Below, piece after piece: positions 52,545-61,176 of a stretch of DNA of 64,000 nucleotides. Position 1 is the first letter of the stretch, and each line of letters begins with the position of its first letter. The position numbers were made by a program, and so were the translations under genes. The DNA comes from Marinobacterium jannaschii DSM 6295 (GTDB lineage Bacteria; Pseudomonadota; Gammaproteobacteria; Pseudomonadales; Balneatricaceae). The stretch spans positions 196,318 to 260,317 of the forward strand of contig NZ_KK211066.1 in the NCBI RefSeq assembly GCF_000620085.1, written 5' to 3'. The notes below the pieces were generated by a model. It ran no database searches and was not told the DNA's origin. It was given only the letters and a program-made list of their open reading frames with translations.

Positions 52545-55448
52545 TTACAGCACACCCATTGCCTGCGCCAGATTAGGTTCGCCGCAACGTTGCAGTATCT
52601 CGGCACGGGCGCGATCGCGCAGCGCTACCGCACTATTCCAGTCGCTGCCGGATGGAGCCAGCGGGGCAGCGATTTCAATCTCGATATCACCGCGCCGGAG
52701 CAACCAGCTGCCATCACGCAGCTTATTCCGTGTACCGCGCAGCGTAACCGGTACCACCGGCAGCTGTGACTCAGCCGCTGCGACGAATGCGCCCAGGTAG
52801 AAATCCCTTAAGCCGGGGCTGCGTGAGAAAGTGCCTTCCGGGAAAAAAAACAGTGAACGCCCCATCATCGCTGCGGTGGCGATACGACGGGCATCGGAAA
52901 CGCCACGCTGGGAGTCGAAACGCTCGACAAATTCCGTTTCCAGATGGCGCAGAAAAATACGGCTGAACCGGCTTTGTTGCAGCTCGGTCTTCGCAACAAA
53001 GGTACATTCCTGCGGCAGACCCGCGATCAGGGCGATTACATCAAGATAACTGGTGTGATTTGAGACCAGAATGCAGCGCTGTTGCATCGACAGATGATCC
53101 AGGCCCTGAACCTTAAGACCTGTCCCAGTCAGTTTTAAGAACCGTCGACAGGCATTGCGTACCCTTGTCCAGTTGAAGCGGGTGTTTGAGCTGACGGCGA
53201 CCATTGGCCACAGAAAAGCCGTTTCCAGAAAAAACACCCCCCAGCTCCAACCGCCATAGAGCAGGTCGGTGAGCTGGCCGATTTTTCGGCGTAACCGGGG
53301 CCGTAATGAGGTCAGTGCCAGGCGCGCGAGTTGCCAGTGCAGCTGGTAGCGGCCCTGGCCGATCTTTCCCTGCTCATAAAGTGTGCGCGCGGCAGAGCGG
53401 CGGATCTTACCGCTGGAGGTTTTCGGCACGGAATGAGGTGGGGCCACTACAACCTTGTCCGGCGCTGTACCCAGAATGTCCATAGCGAGGTTGTTTATCT
53501 CGTTGATTATCCGGGTCTGCTGTTCTGCCCGGGCGAGCTTGTCTTTATCCAGTGCAGGAGAGCGACGTACTTCCGCCAACACGATCAGCTGTTCGCTGTG
53601 GGTATGTCTGTCCTGGCTGGCAAATACCGCGACACAGCCTTTCCTGACCCCCGACACATCTGCGATAGCGGCTTCCAGCTCATGAGGATACAAGTTACGC
53701 CCGGCCCGGATAATCAGGTCCTTCTTGCGCCCGGTAATGTAGATATCGCCGCCTGCCAGATAGCCGCGATCGCCCGTGTTCAACCAGTCGTCCTGGAACA
53801 GCTCTGCCGTTTTATCCGCTGCATCAAAGTAGCCGCAGGTCGCTGAAGGCCCTTTGAATTGCAGGTTGCCTTCGTGGCGCTCGGGCAGTTCACGCTGCTG
53901 CTCGTCAACCACCCGTATTTGATGTCCGGGTAATGGTTGGCCTGAGGCGATAAATTCAAGCACATCAGTATCGTCATCCCCGGCAGGTTTCGCATGGCAA
54001 TCTCGCTCCATTGCAGGGCGTTGTACGCGATCAATCAAAGGCAGACGCCCGCCGGGAGGGAATGCCAGTCCGACCGAGCACTCGGCAAGCCCATATACAG
54101 GCGACATTGATTCGGCGCAGAAACCGCAAGGTGCAAAGCGTTCGGTAAACCGTCGGAGAGTGCCCGGGTTGAGTGGTTCGGCCCCGTTAAAGGCAAAGCG
54201 CCATGCACTCAGGTCCAGCGTTGCCAGATCTTCGTCACTGATTTTGTGGAGGCAGAGCTCATAGGCAAAATTTGGCCCACCCGAGAGAGTGCCGTGATAG
54301 CGATCAATAGTTCGCAGCCACTTGAGCGGATGCGCCAGAAAGCTCAGCGGCGACATCACCACCAGTGGACAGGCAAAATACAGGCTCGAGAGCCAGGCGC
54401 CGATCAGTCCCATATCATGGTAGAGCGGCAACCAGCTGACGAAGACATCATCGGGGGTCGCCTGCACGGTGTGACCCATGGCGCGAATGTTTGCCAGCAG
54501 ATTGGCATGACTGAGAATAACCCCCTTAGGGTCACCGGTACTGCCAGAGGTGTATTGCAGGAAGGCCGTATCCTGTGGCCCTGCGGTGCTCTCTATAGGG
54601 TGCGCTTCGGTAGCGCGTAACTCATCGACGGTTACTTGATGCTTCAGTCCGGGGACCAGGGCATACAGCAGCCGCGAGACGGTTTCAGCCTGCGGCACGG
54701 AGATCAGCATCTTTGCCCGGGCATTATTGAGAATACCGGCGTGACGGCGAAGGTGTTCTTCAACCTGTGCCGGGCGAGCGGGTGGATAGATCGGCACCGG
54801 GATGCCATTGGCCAGCAGCACGGCAAAGAAACAGTAGAAATAGTCGGCGCTGGTTGGCAGCATCAGCGCCACCTGCTGTCCGGGTTCCAGTCCACGTGCT
54901 AACAGGCCACAAGCGAGTGCCTGGGCATTCTCCTGCAACGCGCGATAGCTGATGCTTTTCTCCTCGCTATCCCGGTCTCCACAAACAACGATATGGCTGC
55001 GGTCTGGATGTGCCTGTGCCTGTGCCTGCCAGGCCAACACGCCTTGCAGCGTTTGTATGTGGGAGGGGGTGGCCTGGGCGTCTCCGGCTGCCTTAATAAC
55101 CGTTTGCTCGGCAGTGGAGGTTGAGGCCGGTACGGGCAGAGTGCCACTGGCCGCACGTAACACTTCGCGCAGAAGATCACGCGGCGTTTCTATAAGCGAC
55201 AATATCTGGTCAGACAACGTGACCTTGAATGCCTGCTCGGCACGGGACAGCAACTCCGCTTTGGCCAGGCTGTCCAATCCAAGGTCCCGGTCCAGCGAGG
55301 AGTCCAGCTCCACGTTGATGGACTGATTCTTATGCAGGTCGGATGTGAGCAGCTGTGTAATATCCAGCAACTGTCGAGCGCTTTGCACAGATTCCAGTGA
55401 CGCCGCGGACTCGTTACCAGAATTGGGAGGACTGGGTTGAGTCGTCAC
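52545..55448 (-). CDS. ACP-like domain, fatty acyl-AMP ligase and PlsC acyltransferase in one protein
   Basis: GTG at 55448, preceded by a perfect AGGAGG at 6 bases, gives 967 residues; upstream sequence to 55664 looks non-coding. An N-terminal carrier domain (about 20-95) has the phosphopantetheine site DRDLGLDSLAKAEL. An ANL adenylation domain (about 125-700) has FLQYTSGSTGDPKGVILSHA and WLNTGDRGYL with RKKDLIIRAGRNLYPHELE, and looks FAAL-like. The C-terminus (about 760-960) is a PlsC acyltransferase with VSNHTSYLDVIAL and FFPEGTFSRSPGLRDF. The likely action is activating a fatty acid, loading it on the built-in carrier and passing it to a lysophospholipid or another acceptor. It lies downstream of nrdG on the same strand, 199 bp away. 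Confidence 0.9.
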   Translation of the reverse strand: MTTQPSPPNSGNESAASLESVQSARQLLDITQLLTSDLHKNQSINVELDSSLDRDLGLDSLAKAELLSRAEQAFKVTLSDQILSLIETPRDLLREVLRAASGTLPVPASTSTAEQTVIKAAGDAQATPSHIQTLQGVLAWQAQAQAHPDRSHIVVCGDRDSEEKSISYRALQENAQALACGLLARGLEPGQQVALMLPTSADYFYCFFAVLLANGIPVPIYPPARPAQVEEHLRRHAGILNNARAKMLISVPQAETVSRLLYALVPGLKHQVTVDELRATEAHPIESTAGPQDTAFLQYTSGSTGDPKGVILSHANLLANIRAMGHTVQATPDDVFVSWLPLYHDMGLIGAWLSSLYFACPLVVMSPLSFLAHPLKWLRTIDRYHGTLSGGPNFAYELCLHKISDEDLATLDLSAWRFAFNGAEPLNPGTLRRFTERFAPCGFCAESMSPVYGLAECSVGLAFPPGGRLPLIDRVQRPAMERDCHAKPAGDDDTDVLEFIASGQPLPGHQIRVVDEQQRELPERHEGNLQFKGPSATCGYFDAADKTAELFQDDWLNTGDRGYLAGGDIYITGRKKDLIIRAGRNLYPHELEAAIADVSGVRKGCVAVFASQDRHTHSEQLIVLAEVRRSPALDKDKLARAEQQTRIINEINNLAMDILGTAPDKVVVAPPHSVPKTSSGKIRRSAARTLYEQGKIGQGRYQLHWQLARLALTSLRPRLRRKIGQLTDLLYGGWSWGVFFLETAFLWPMVAVSSNTRFNWTRVRNACRRFLKLTGTGLKVQGLDHLSMQQRCILVSNHTSYLDVIALIAGLPQECTFVAKTELQQSRFSRIFLRHLETEFVERFDSQRGVSDARRIATAAMMGRSLFFFPEGTFSRSPGLRDFYLGAFVAAAESQLPVVPVTLRGTRNKLRDGSWLLRRGDIEIEIAAPLAPSGSDWNSAVALRDRARAEILQRCGEPNLAQAMGVL

Positions 55449-55647
55449 TTTAAACCTCCTGACAGGATGGCCTGAATAAAGTGTAGCAGTCAACGTCGCC
55501 TGGAGACGTTTGTGACAGTGCCCGCCCTTCGGGGCCTTCAGCATGCCTGGCGCATCGGGCCATCCGACCTCTGTATTCACGTCCGTACAAAAAACGGCAG
55601 GCCATTCCGGGTCTGCCGAATATGCCGTCGCCTTCAACCTCGCCCGC

Positions 55648-56352
55648 TTACTCGCGCCACTCAAAGTGCGGGAAGATCCCTTCCAGCCTCGCCTTCAACA
55701 GCGCCTTTTGCCCCGGATCGATCAGCGCGGGCTGGCGTAGCCGAGGATCAAGGCAGTGACCGCCGTGATTGATCTGCAGCGCATAGTGCTGCACGCCCTG
55801 TTGTTGTAACTGCTGCGCCAGTTGGAGCAGGTCATCCGGCTGCAGCAGCCGCCAGTCCACTGTGGTGCGGCACTCAAAGGCGGTGCTGCTCTCAAGTAAC
55901 AGCTCCAGGCAGCGCCGGTTCTGGCCCGGCTGATGGGTCCGCCCCGTCACCTGCGGGTAAAGGTGATCCGGCGCTTTCACATCCAGCCCCACCCAGTCGA
56001 GCAACCCCAGCAACTCGGCCAGATGACGCGCACTCACCCCGGCGCTGTGCAGCCCCACCTTGTAGCCCAGCTCGATGGCCGTCAGCATCGCCGCGCGCAA
56101 GCCCGGCTGCAGGGTTGGCTCGCCACCACTGAACACCACCGCTTCCAGCAGTCCCCGGCGCTGTTGCAGGAAATCCAGCACCTGCCCCCAGCTGATGGCG
56201 CCATCGCCGGATTCAAAGGGGATCAGGTGCGGATTCTGGCAGTAGCCACAGCGCAGCGGGCAGCCCTGGGTATAGACCACACAGGCCAGGTGATCGGGAA
56301 AGTCGATGGTGGTCAGGGGTGTAATACCACTGATCTGCGGGGCGGTGGACAT
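55648..56352 (-). CDS. nrdG: Anaerobic ribonucleotide reductase activating protein
   Basis: ATG at 56352, preceded by AAGGAG, gives 234 residues. The radical-SAM motif is YTQGCPLRCGYCQNPHLIPF (CxxxCxxC near 30). Then come VVFSGGEPTLQPGLRAAMLT and VGLHSAGVSARHLAELLGLL. It is an iron-sulfur enzyme that makes the glycyl radical on class III reductase. This is the longer, Thermotoga-like form (the E. coli protein has 154 residues). It lies 46 bp after the glycyl-radical cistron. The C-terminal extension ending FPHFEWRE is unassigned. Confidence 0.93.
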   Translation of the reverse strand: MSTAPQISGITPLTTIDFPDHLACVVYTQGCPLRCGYCQNPHLIPFESGDGAISWGQVLDFLQQRRGLLEAVVFSGGEPTLQPGLRAAMLTAIELGYKVGLHSAGVSARHLAELLGLLDWVGLDVKAPDHLYPQVTGRTHQPGQNRRCLELLLESSTAFECRTTVDWRLLQPDDLLQLAQQLQQQGVQHYALQINHGGHCLDPRLRQPALIDPGQKALLKARLEGIFPHFEWRE

Positions 56353-56398
56353 CGCAACTCCTTGTACAGCCGGGTGAACACGCGGTTGAAAAGCGCCG

Positions 56399-56566
56399 TT
56401 ACCGCTTCGGCTCGATAAAGTGGCGGCGCTCAGCATGCTCGGCCTGTTTACCGGCATTAAACTGCGCCACCGGGCGGTGGTAGCCCATCACCCGGGTCCA
56501 GACTTCACAGCGCTGGCGTTGTTCAGGGTTTAGATGGGTAGTTGCATCGGTCAGTGGTTCATTCAT
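56399..56566 (-). CDS. Small NrdD C-terminal fragment carrying the glycyl-radical site
   Basis: The 55-residue product is MNEPLTDATTHLNPEQRQRC, then EVWTRVMGYHRPVAQFNAGK and QAEHAERRHFIEPKR. The RVMGYHRPV...FN.GK pattern is the end of class III ribonucleotide reductases, where the glycine (Gly28 here) holds the radical. Its ATG has GAGGA 8 bases upstream. It begins 20 bp after the stop of the large NrdD gene and in a different frame, so it is a separate cistron and not a simple readthrough. It presumably binds the large subunit and supplies the radical glycine that subunit lacks. Confidence 0.85.
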   Translation of the reverse strand: MNEPLTDATTHLNPEQRQRCEVWTRVMGYHRPVAQFNAGKQAEHAERRHFIEPKR

Positions 56567-56586
56567 CGGAAACATCCTCAGTAAAC

Positions 56587-58326
56587 TCAGTGGGTGATTT
56601 GCAGTGATTGCTGATCTTGCTGCTGTTTCTGTAACTGCTCGTGCAGTAGCTGCTCATCGCAACGTGGGCAGAACTCATGTTCACCGGCCAGGTAGCCGTG
56701 TACCGGGCAGATCGAAAAGGTCGGCGTTATAGTGATATAGGGCAGCGCGAACTGGCTGAGCGAGGCTTTCACCAGCTGCTTACAGGCCCGTACGCTGGAG
56801 ATCCGCTCACGCATATAGAGGTGCAACACGGTGCCACCGGTGTAACGGGTCTGCAGCGGGTCCTGCATCTCCAGCGCGGTAAAAGGATCATCGGTAAAGC
56901 CCACCGGCAACTGGCTGGAGTTGGTGTAGTAAGGGCTCTGGCGGGTGCCCGCCTGGAGAATATCCGGATAGCGCTTCTGGTCTTCGCGGGCGAAGCGGTA
57001 GGTGGTGCCCTCCGCCGGGGTCGCTTCGAGGTTATAGAGGTGACCGGTCTGTTGCTGGAACTCCGTCAGACGGCCGTTAATATGATCCAGCAACCGGATC
57101 GCCGCTGCCTGGCCCTCATCGTGACTGATATCGAGGCGATCGTCGCTGAAGTTACGCAACATCTCATTGATACCGTTTACCCCGATGGTGGAGAAATGGT
57201 TACGCAGGGTGCCCAGGTAGCGTTTGCTGTAGGGAAACAGCCCCTCGTCCATCAGCTGCTGGATCCGCTGGCGCTTCAGCTCCAGCGAGTCTTTTGCTAG
57301 CAGCAGCAGGTGATCCAGCTCGCTATAGAGCGCCTGCCAGTCGCCCTTGAAGCGATAGCCCAGCCGGGCGCAGTTGATAGTAACCACCCCGATCGAGCCG
57401 GTCTGCTCGGCCGATCCGAACAGGCCGTTTCCCCGCTTCAGCAGCTCGCGCAGATCCAGCTGCAGGCGACAGCACATGGAGCGCACCATATTGGGTTCGA
57501 GGTCAGAACGGATAAAGTTCTGGAAGTACGGCAGGCCATATTTGGCGGTCAGGCTGAACAGCCGATCGGCGTTATCGCTCTCCCAGTCGAAGTCGCGGGT
57601 GATGTTGTAGGTGGGGATCGGAAAGGTGAACACCCGTCCCTTATCGTCGCCCTGCTCCATCACCTCCAGATAGGCGCGATTGATCATATCCATCTCGGCT
57701 TGCAGCTCACCGTAGCTGAACGGCATCTCCTCACCGGCGATCACCGGAATCTGCTCGCACAGATCATCCGGACAGTGCCAATCGAAGGTCAGGTTGGTAA
57801 AGGGGGTCTGGGTGCCCCAGCGTGAGGGCACATTGAGGTTGTAGATCAGCTCCTGCATACACTGCAGCACCGCCTCGTAACCCATACGGTCTTTGCGCAC
57901 AAAAGGTGCCAGGTAGGTATCGAATGAACTAAATGCCTGCGCCCCGGCCCACTCATTCTGCAGCGTGCCGAGGAAGTTAACGATCTGGCCCACAGCACTG
58001 CTAAGGTGCTTCGGCGGCCCGCTCTCCAGGCGTCCGGGTATGCCGTTAAGACCCTCATGCAACAGGCTGCGCAATGACCAGCCGGCGCAGTAGCCGGAGA
58101 GCATATCCAGATCATGAATATGCAGATCCCCCTCGCGGTGGGCCAGACCGATCTGCGGCGTATAGACCTCGTTCAGCCAGTAGTTGGCGATCACCTTCCC
58201 CGACACATTCAGAATCAGGCCTCCCAGCGAATAGCCCTGATTGGCGTTAGCGTTTACCCGCCAGTCACTGCGCTCCAGATACTCATCCACGGTACTTCTT
58301 ACGGTTACTGACTGATGACTCTCCAT
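56587..58326 (-). CDS. nrdD: Anaerobic ribonucleoside-triphosphate reductase, catalytic part (lacks glycyl-radical tail)
   Basis: The 579-residue protein has the class III core: HIHDLDMLSGYCAGWSLRSL (active-site Cys near 80), NLTFDWHCPDDL, and MVRSMCCRLQLDLRELL with the second cysteine pair. A zinc site follows (SICPVHGYLAGEHEFCPRCD). It then ends in a glutamine-rich tail without the RVxGY radical loop, which is encoded by the next small gene. There is no ATP-cone at the N-terminus, so allosteric activity control may differ. The enzyme reduces ribonucleotides without oxygen. NrdR-like and FNR-like boxes lie just upstream. Confidence 0.92.
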   Translation of the reverse strand: MESHQSVTVRSTVDEYLERSDWRVNANANQGYSLGGLILNVSGKVIANYWLNEVYTPQIGLAHREGDLHIHDLDMLSGYCAGWSLRSLLHEGLNGIPGRLESGPPKHLSSAVGQIVNFLGTLQNEWAGAQAFSSFDTYLAPFVRKDRMGYEAVLQCMQELIYNLNVPSRWGTQTPFTNLTFDWHCPDDLCEQIPVIAGEEMPFSYGELQAEMDMINRAYLEVMEQGDDKGRVFTFPIPTYNITRDFDWESDNADRLFSLTAKYGLPYFQNFIRSDLEPNMVRSMCCRLQLDLRELLKRGNGLFGSAEQTGSIGVVTINCARLGYRFKGDWQALYSELDHLLLLAKDSLELKRQRIQQLMDEGLFPYSKRYLGTLRNHFSTIGVNGINEMLRNFSDDRLDISHDEGQAAAIRLLDHINGRLTEFQQQTGHLYNLEATPAEGTTYRFAREDQKRYPDILQAGTRQSPYYTNSSQLPVGFTDDPFTALEMQDPLQTRYTGGTVLHLYMRERISSVRACKQLVKASLSQFALPYITITPTFSICPVHGYLAGEHEFCPRCDEQLLHEQLQKQQQDQQSLQITH

Positions 58327-58336
58327 GACTCCCTCA

Positions 58337-58383
58337 ACACTATATATGGTTGTTTATTCAACATCAGACACAATATGTAGTGC
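58337..58383 (-). promoter_or_regulatory. Tandem NrdR boxes upstream of nrdD
   Basis: ACACTATATATGGTTG (58337-58352) and ACACAATATGTAGTGC (58368-58383) both match the NrdR box pattern around an ATAT centre. Their starts are 31 bp apart, three helical turns, as is usual for paired NrdR sites. They lie 11 bp from the nrdD ATG. NrdR represses reductase genes when dATP is ample. Confidence 0.7.
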
Positions 58384-58412
58384 ATTGTGCGTAATCCAAG
58401 CACTAGATGGCC

Positions 58413-58426
58413 TTGATAAATGTCAA
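58413..58426. promoter_or_regulatory. FNR/Anr box between nrdD and ubiT
   Basis: TTGAT-AAAT-GTCAA differs from the consensus TTGAT-N4-ATCAA by one base. A TAAGAT -10-like hexamer (58449-58454) is placed correctly for a class II FNR promoter reading towards ubiT. The box is also near enough to the nrdD start to act in that direction. Confidence 0.75.
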
Positions 58427-58480
58427 GGGGATCAAATCGCGGATCCATTAAGATCGCGCCATCTCAGAAGGAGCCCACTG

Positions 58481-58981
58481 ATGACAATATTCACCACCCC
58501 GCTGACGCTGCCCCGCCCGGACCTCTCATCCCTGAAGTCGCACTTCGCCACCCGGGTCATTAGTAAAACCGAATCGGCCCTGCCGTTCAGGCTCAAGCAG
58601 ACACTGCTGGAAAAGGCCCTCAACGAAGCCTTTCAGCAGCCCCTGGCCGATAATGAGTTCTACTTTCTGGAGGGCCGGCAACTGGGGCTGGAGTTCAGCG
58701 ATCTGGAGATTAAGATCATCATCAGCTGCGAAGGCGAACGCCTGATTGTCTGCGACGGTGATCAGGCCGATGCCTGGATCAAGGGCCAGGCACGGGACTT
58801 CCTGCAACTGGCTAATCGTGAACTCGACCCCGACACCCTGTTCTTCCAGCGCCGCCTGCTGATCGAAGGCAACACCGAACTGGGACTGGCCGTGAAAAAC
58901 CTGCTCGACAGCATCGACTGGGACGACCTGCCAAAGGCGACACGCATGGGGATTGAATGGTTAAGCCGGTTACCGCTTTAG
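58481..58981 (+). CDS. ubiT: Ubiquinone anaerobic biosynthesis accessory factor UbiT (SCP2 domain)
   Basis: ATG at 58481 with AAGGAG 8 bases upstream gives 166 residues. It has an SCP2/sterol-carrier-like lipid-binding fold (FRLKQTLLEKALNEAFQQPL, then GLEFSDLEIKIIISCEGERL). UbiT (YhbT) binds quinone intermediates and works with UbiU and UbiV in oxygen-independent hydroxylation of ubiquinone. Those genes lie 142 bp downstream on the opposite strand, which confirms the assignment. An FNR-type box lies upstream. A longer frame from 58325 overlaps that control region and is not used. Confidence 0.92.
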   Translation: MTIFTTPLTLPRPDLSSLKSHFATRVISKTESALPFRLKQTLLEKALNEAFQQPLADNEFYFLEGRQLGLEFSDLEIKIIISCEGERLIVCDGDQADAWIKGQARDFLQLANRELDPDTLFFQRRLLIEGNTELGLAVKNLLDSIDWDDLPKATRMGIEWLSRLPL

Positions 58982-59055
58982 TCACCGAGCAACTTTTGCA
59001 GCAACGCCCCGAGCGCGATAGAAATTTGTATATTTACCGGACACGGCCGGGGGCG

Positions 59056-59112
59056 CTGCTGCAAAAGCCTTGTCATGGTGTAAGAGCTCACTCCGTGAGC
59101 GAAGCTCTTTCC
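59056..59112. repeat. REP-like intergenic repeat, copy A
   Basis: The element contains GGTGTAAGAGCTCACTCCGT, then GAGCGAAGCTCTTT, with a GCTCAC-TCC-GTGAGC hairpin inside AAGAGC / GCTCTT arms. It is highly similar to copy B at 61177-61233. It lies just beyond the ubiV stop codon. Confidence 0.75.
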
Positions 59113-59122
59113 CAGAAAACAA

Positions 59123-60028
59123 TCACTCCACCCACTGAATGCCGGGTTCACCATACCAGTAGCCATTGCACTGCCCCTGCCTGACCAGCGGTATGACTTC
59201 GGCCCCCGAGCGCCCGTTTAACCGATCATCGAAGCGCTTAATCACTTCCACCAGCCCTTCACGCTGTGGGCTGATCCGGACCTTATCGACGCCGATCTCC
59301 GCCATTCGCGTCAGTTCATGTTCCAGGTTGTAGTGCTCTGCAGACAGGGTCTGGATGCCGTTCATGGTAAACAGCGCCTTGCCCTCCTGGGAGCGCATTA
59401 CCAGGCCATCCGGATACTCGATACAGCAGAACTCACAATTGTCCTTCGGCACATTGCGGTAGCGGGCGGTGAAGCAGCGCGCCGCGTAGGCCAGCGGCAG
59501 GCAGCCATAGGCAAACACCTCGGTCTCCAGCTCCGGCATAGAGCCATCCTGCGCGACCTGCTGTAACAGGGCGGATAAGGTCTCGGCCCCCAGCTCCACC
59601 GGCATCACCCAGCGTCGCATACCGTTACGATAGAGCCGCTTCAGTACCTGCAGGTTATAGATATTGATCGATGGCCCGGTGGTAAACGTCAGCCCCTGCT
59701 GACTCAGCAGCTGCACCGCCGCCATATCATTGGCCTCCACCTGAAACTCACCGTTATTGCAGATCCGGCGCAGGGTTTTCAGCTCGGACTCCGCCTCCAG
59801 CAGCGCCAGCCCTGACAGCACCACCTGCTTGCCACAACTTTGCAGCTCACGGGCTAACCCCAGCCACTCATCGGTTTTCAGCTGGCGGCGCTTGGAGCAG
59901 ACCGTCTCCCCCAGGTAGATTGTCTCAACCGCCGTCTCCGCCATCCCGGCGTAGAAGTTATAGACGTCCTGTTTCGGCCAGAAATACAGCAGAGGCCCCA
60001 GTGTCAGTTGCATCCGGTTTTGCATCAT
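59123..60028 (-). CDS. ubiV: Ubiquinone biosynthesis protein UbiV (U32 peptidase-like, 4Fe-4S)
   Basis: The 301-residue U32-family protein has the cysteines that bind the 4Fe-4S cluster in UbiV: one in GETVCSKRRQL (about 43) and three in ARCFTARYRNVPKDNCEFCC (about 185-205). UbiV forms a heterodimer with UbiU and hydroxylates ubiquinone precursors without oxygen, probably using prephenate. It starts 9 bp after the ubiU stop codon, as in an operon. Confidence 0.95.
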   Translation of the reverse strand: MMQNRMQLTLGPLLYFWPKQDVYNFYAGMAETAVETIYLGETVCSKRRQLKTDEWLGLARELQSCGKQVVLSGLALLEAESELKTLRRICNNGEFQVEANDMAAVQLLSQQGLTFTTGPSINIYNLQVLKRLYRNGMRRWVMPVELGAETLSALLQQVAQDGSMPELETEVFAYGCLPLAYAARCFTARYRNVPKDNCEFCCIEYPDGLVMRSQEGKALFTMNGIQTLSAEHYNLEHELTRMAEIGVDKVRISPQREGLVEVIKRFDDRLNGRSGAEVIPLVRQGQCNGYWYGEPGIQWVE

Positions 60029-60037
60029 CCGATCCCC

Positions 60038-61036
60038 CTACTGCCAGCTGCGGTGATAGGCACCGATGGTGGTGGTTGCGCCTTCTGACAGATCGGTCAG
60101 CCCCTGGTTCCACTGCGGTTTCACCTGGAAATCAGCGGCCGTCGCGGCCTGATCCAGCGCCTGCCGCCAGATACCCACCACCTGCGCGACATAAGCCGGA
60201 CTGCGCTGACGGCCTTCAATCTTCACGGCGCTGATGCCGATCGACTTAAGCTGTGGGATAAGATCCAGGGTATTGAGGCTGGTTGGCTCCTCCATGGTGT
60301 GATAAGTGTGGCCCTCGACCTCAAAGCGCCCCTTACAGAGGGTCGGATAACCGGCTTTCTCACCGCGGCCATAGCGGTCGATCAGCACCTCATTCAGGCG
60401 TGATTCCAGCCCGCGCGGAGTCTCCTCCCAGCGCACAGCCTTGGCCGGCGAGCAGGCACCTCGGGTATTGGGGGATTCATCAGTCAGATAGGAGGAGAGG
60501 TAACAGCGCCCCTCCACCATAATGCAGAGACTGCCGAAGGCGAACACCTCCAGCTCAACCGGGCTGTGTTTTGCCAGATGCTCGACCTGAGCCAGAGACA
60601 GCACCCGTGGCAATACGGCGCGCTTGATATTGAACTGTTGCTGGTAATAACTCAGGGCTTCGTAGTTGGTCGCCGAGCCCTGAACCGAAAGGTGTAAGTT
60701 AAGATCGGGATGCCTATCTGCCGCATGGCCCAGCACCCCCATGTCGGCGGCGATCAGTGCATCCACCTGCAGATCCGCCGCCATATCCACCGCCTGCTGC
60801 CACCGTTGCCAGCCCTGTGGTTGCGGATAGGTATTGATCGCACAGAGCACCTTAACGCCCCGGCTACGGGCATACTCTATCCCCTTCTCCGCCTTACGCC
60901 GGTCAAAGTTCAGACCGGCAAAGTGGCGGGCATTTGTCGCATCACGAAAGCCGAAATAGACCGCATCGGCACCATTATCCACTGCCGCTTTCAAGGCAGG
61001 AAAACTCCCTGCCGGACAGACCAGATCCATCACCAC
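60038..61036 (-). CDS. ubiU: Ubiquinone biosynthesis protein UbiU (U32 peptidase-like, 4Fe-4S)
   Basis: The 332-residue U32-family protein has four cysteines matching the UbiU cluster ligands: two in FGSLCIMVEGRCYLSSYL, one in NTRGACSPAKAV and one in YPTLCKGRF. The N-terminal motif LVCPAGSFPALKAAVDNGAD is typical of the family. It is the first gene of ubiUV. A perfect FNR-type palindrome lies 95 bp upstream, which would restrict expression to oxygen-poor conditions. Confidence 0.95.
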   Translation of the reverse strand: MVMDLVCPAGSFPALKAAVDNGADAVYFGFRDATNARHFAGLNFDRRKAEKGIEYARSRGVKVLCAINTYPQPQGWQRWQQAVDMAADLQVDALIAADMGVLGHAADRHPDLNLHLSVQGSATNYEALSYYQQQFNIKRAVLPRVLSLAQVEHLAKHSPVELEVFAFGSLCIMVEGRCYLSSYLTDESPNTRGACSPAKAVRWEETPRGLESRLNEVLIDRYGRGEKAGYPTLCKGRFEVEGHTYHTMEEPTSLNTLDLIPQLKSIGISAVKIEGRQRSPAYVAQVVGIWRQALDQAATAADFQVKPQWNQGLTDLSEGATTTIGAYHRSWQ

Positions 61037-61130
61037 CTCCCGAACTACTGCTTAGAAGCACACCTTAGAAGCGAAGCCTTATAAACAAGCCAAACGGCAG
61101 GCAGCGTAGCAACGGCATGGCGGGAATGAC

Positions 61131-61144
61131 TTGATGGTTATCAA
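61131..61144 (-). promoter_or_regulatory. Perfect FNR/Anr box upstream of ubiUV
   Basis: TTGATGGTTATCAA matches TTGAT-N4-ATCAA exactly. Assuming the usual -41.5 position, transcription would start near 61096 and leave a 60-base leader before the ubiU ATG. A weak TACGCT hexamer lies at the -10 position. Confidence 0.85.
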
Positions 61145-61176
61145 GGGGCTTCGGTCGGTGAAAGCGGGGGAAGGTC

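Noticed and set aside
55449-55664. Upstream extension of the carrier-ligase-acyltransferase gene
   Set aside because: Perfect AGGAGG precedes the GTG at 55448. The extension is Cys/His-rich and unlike a carrier domain.
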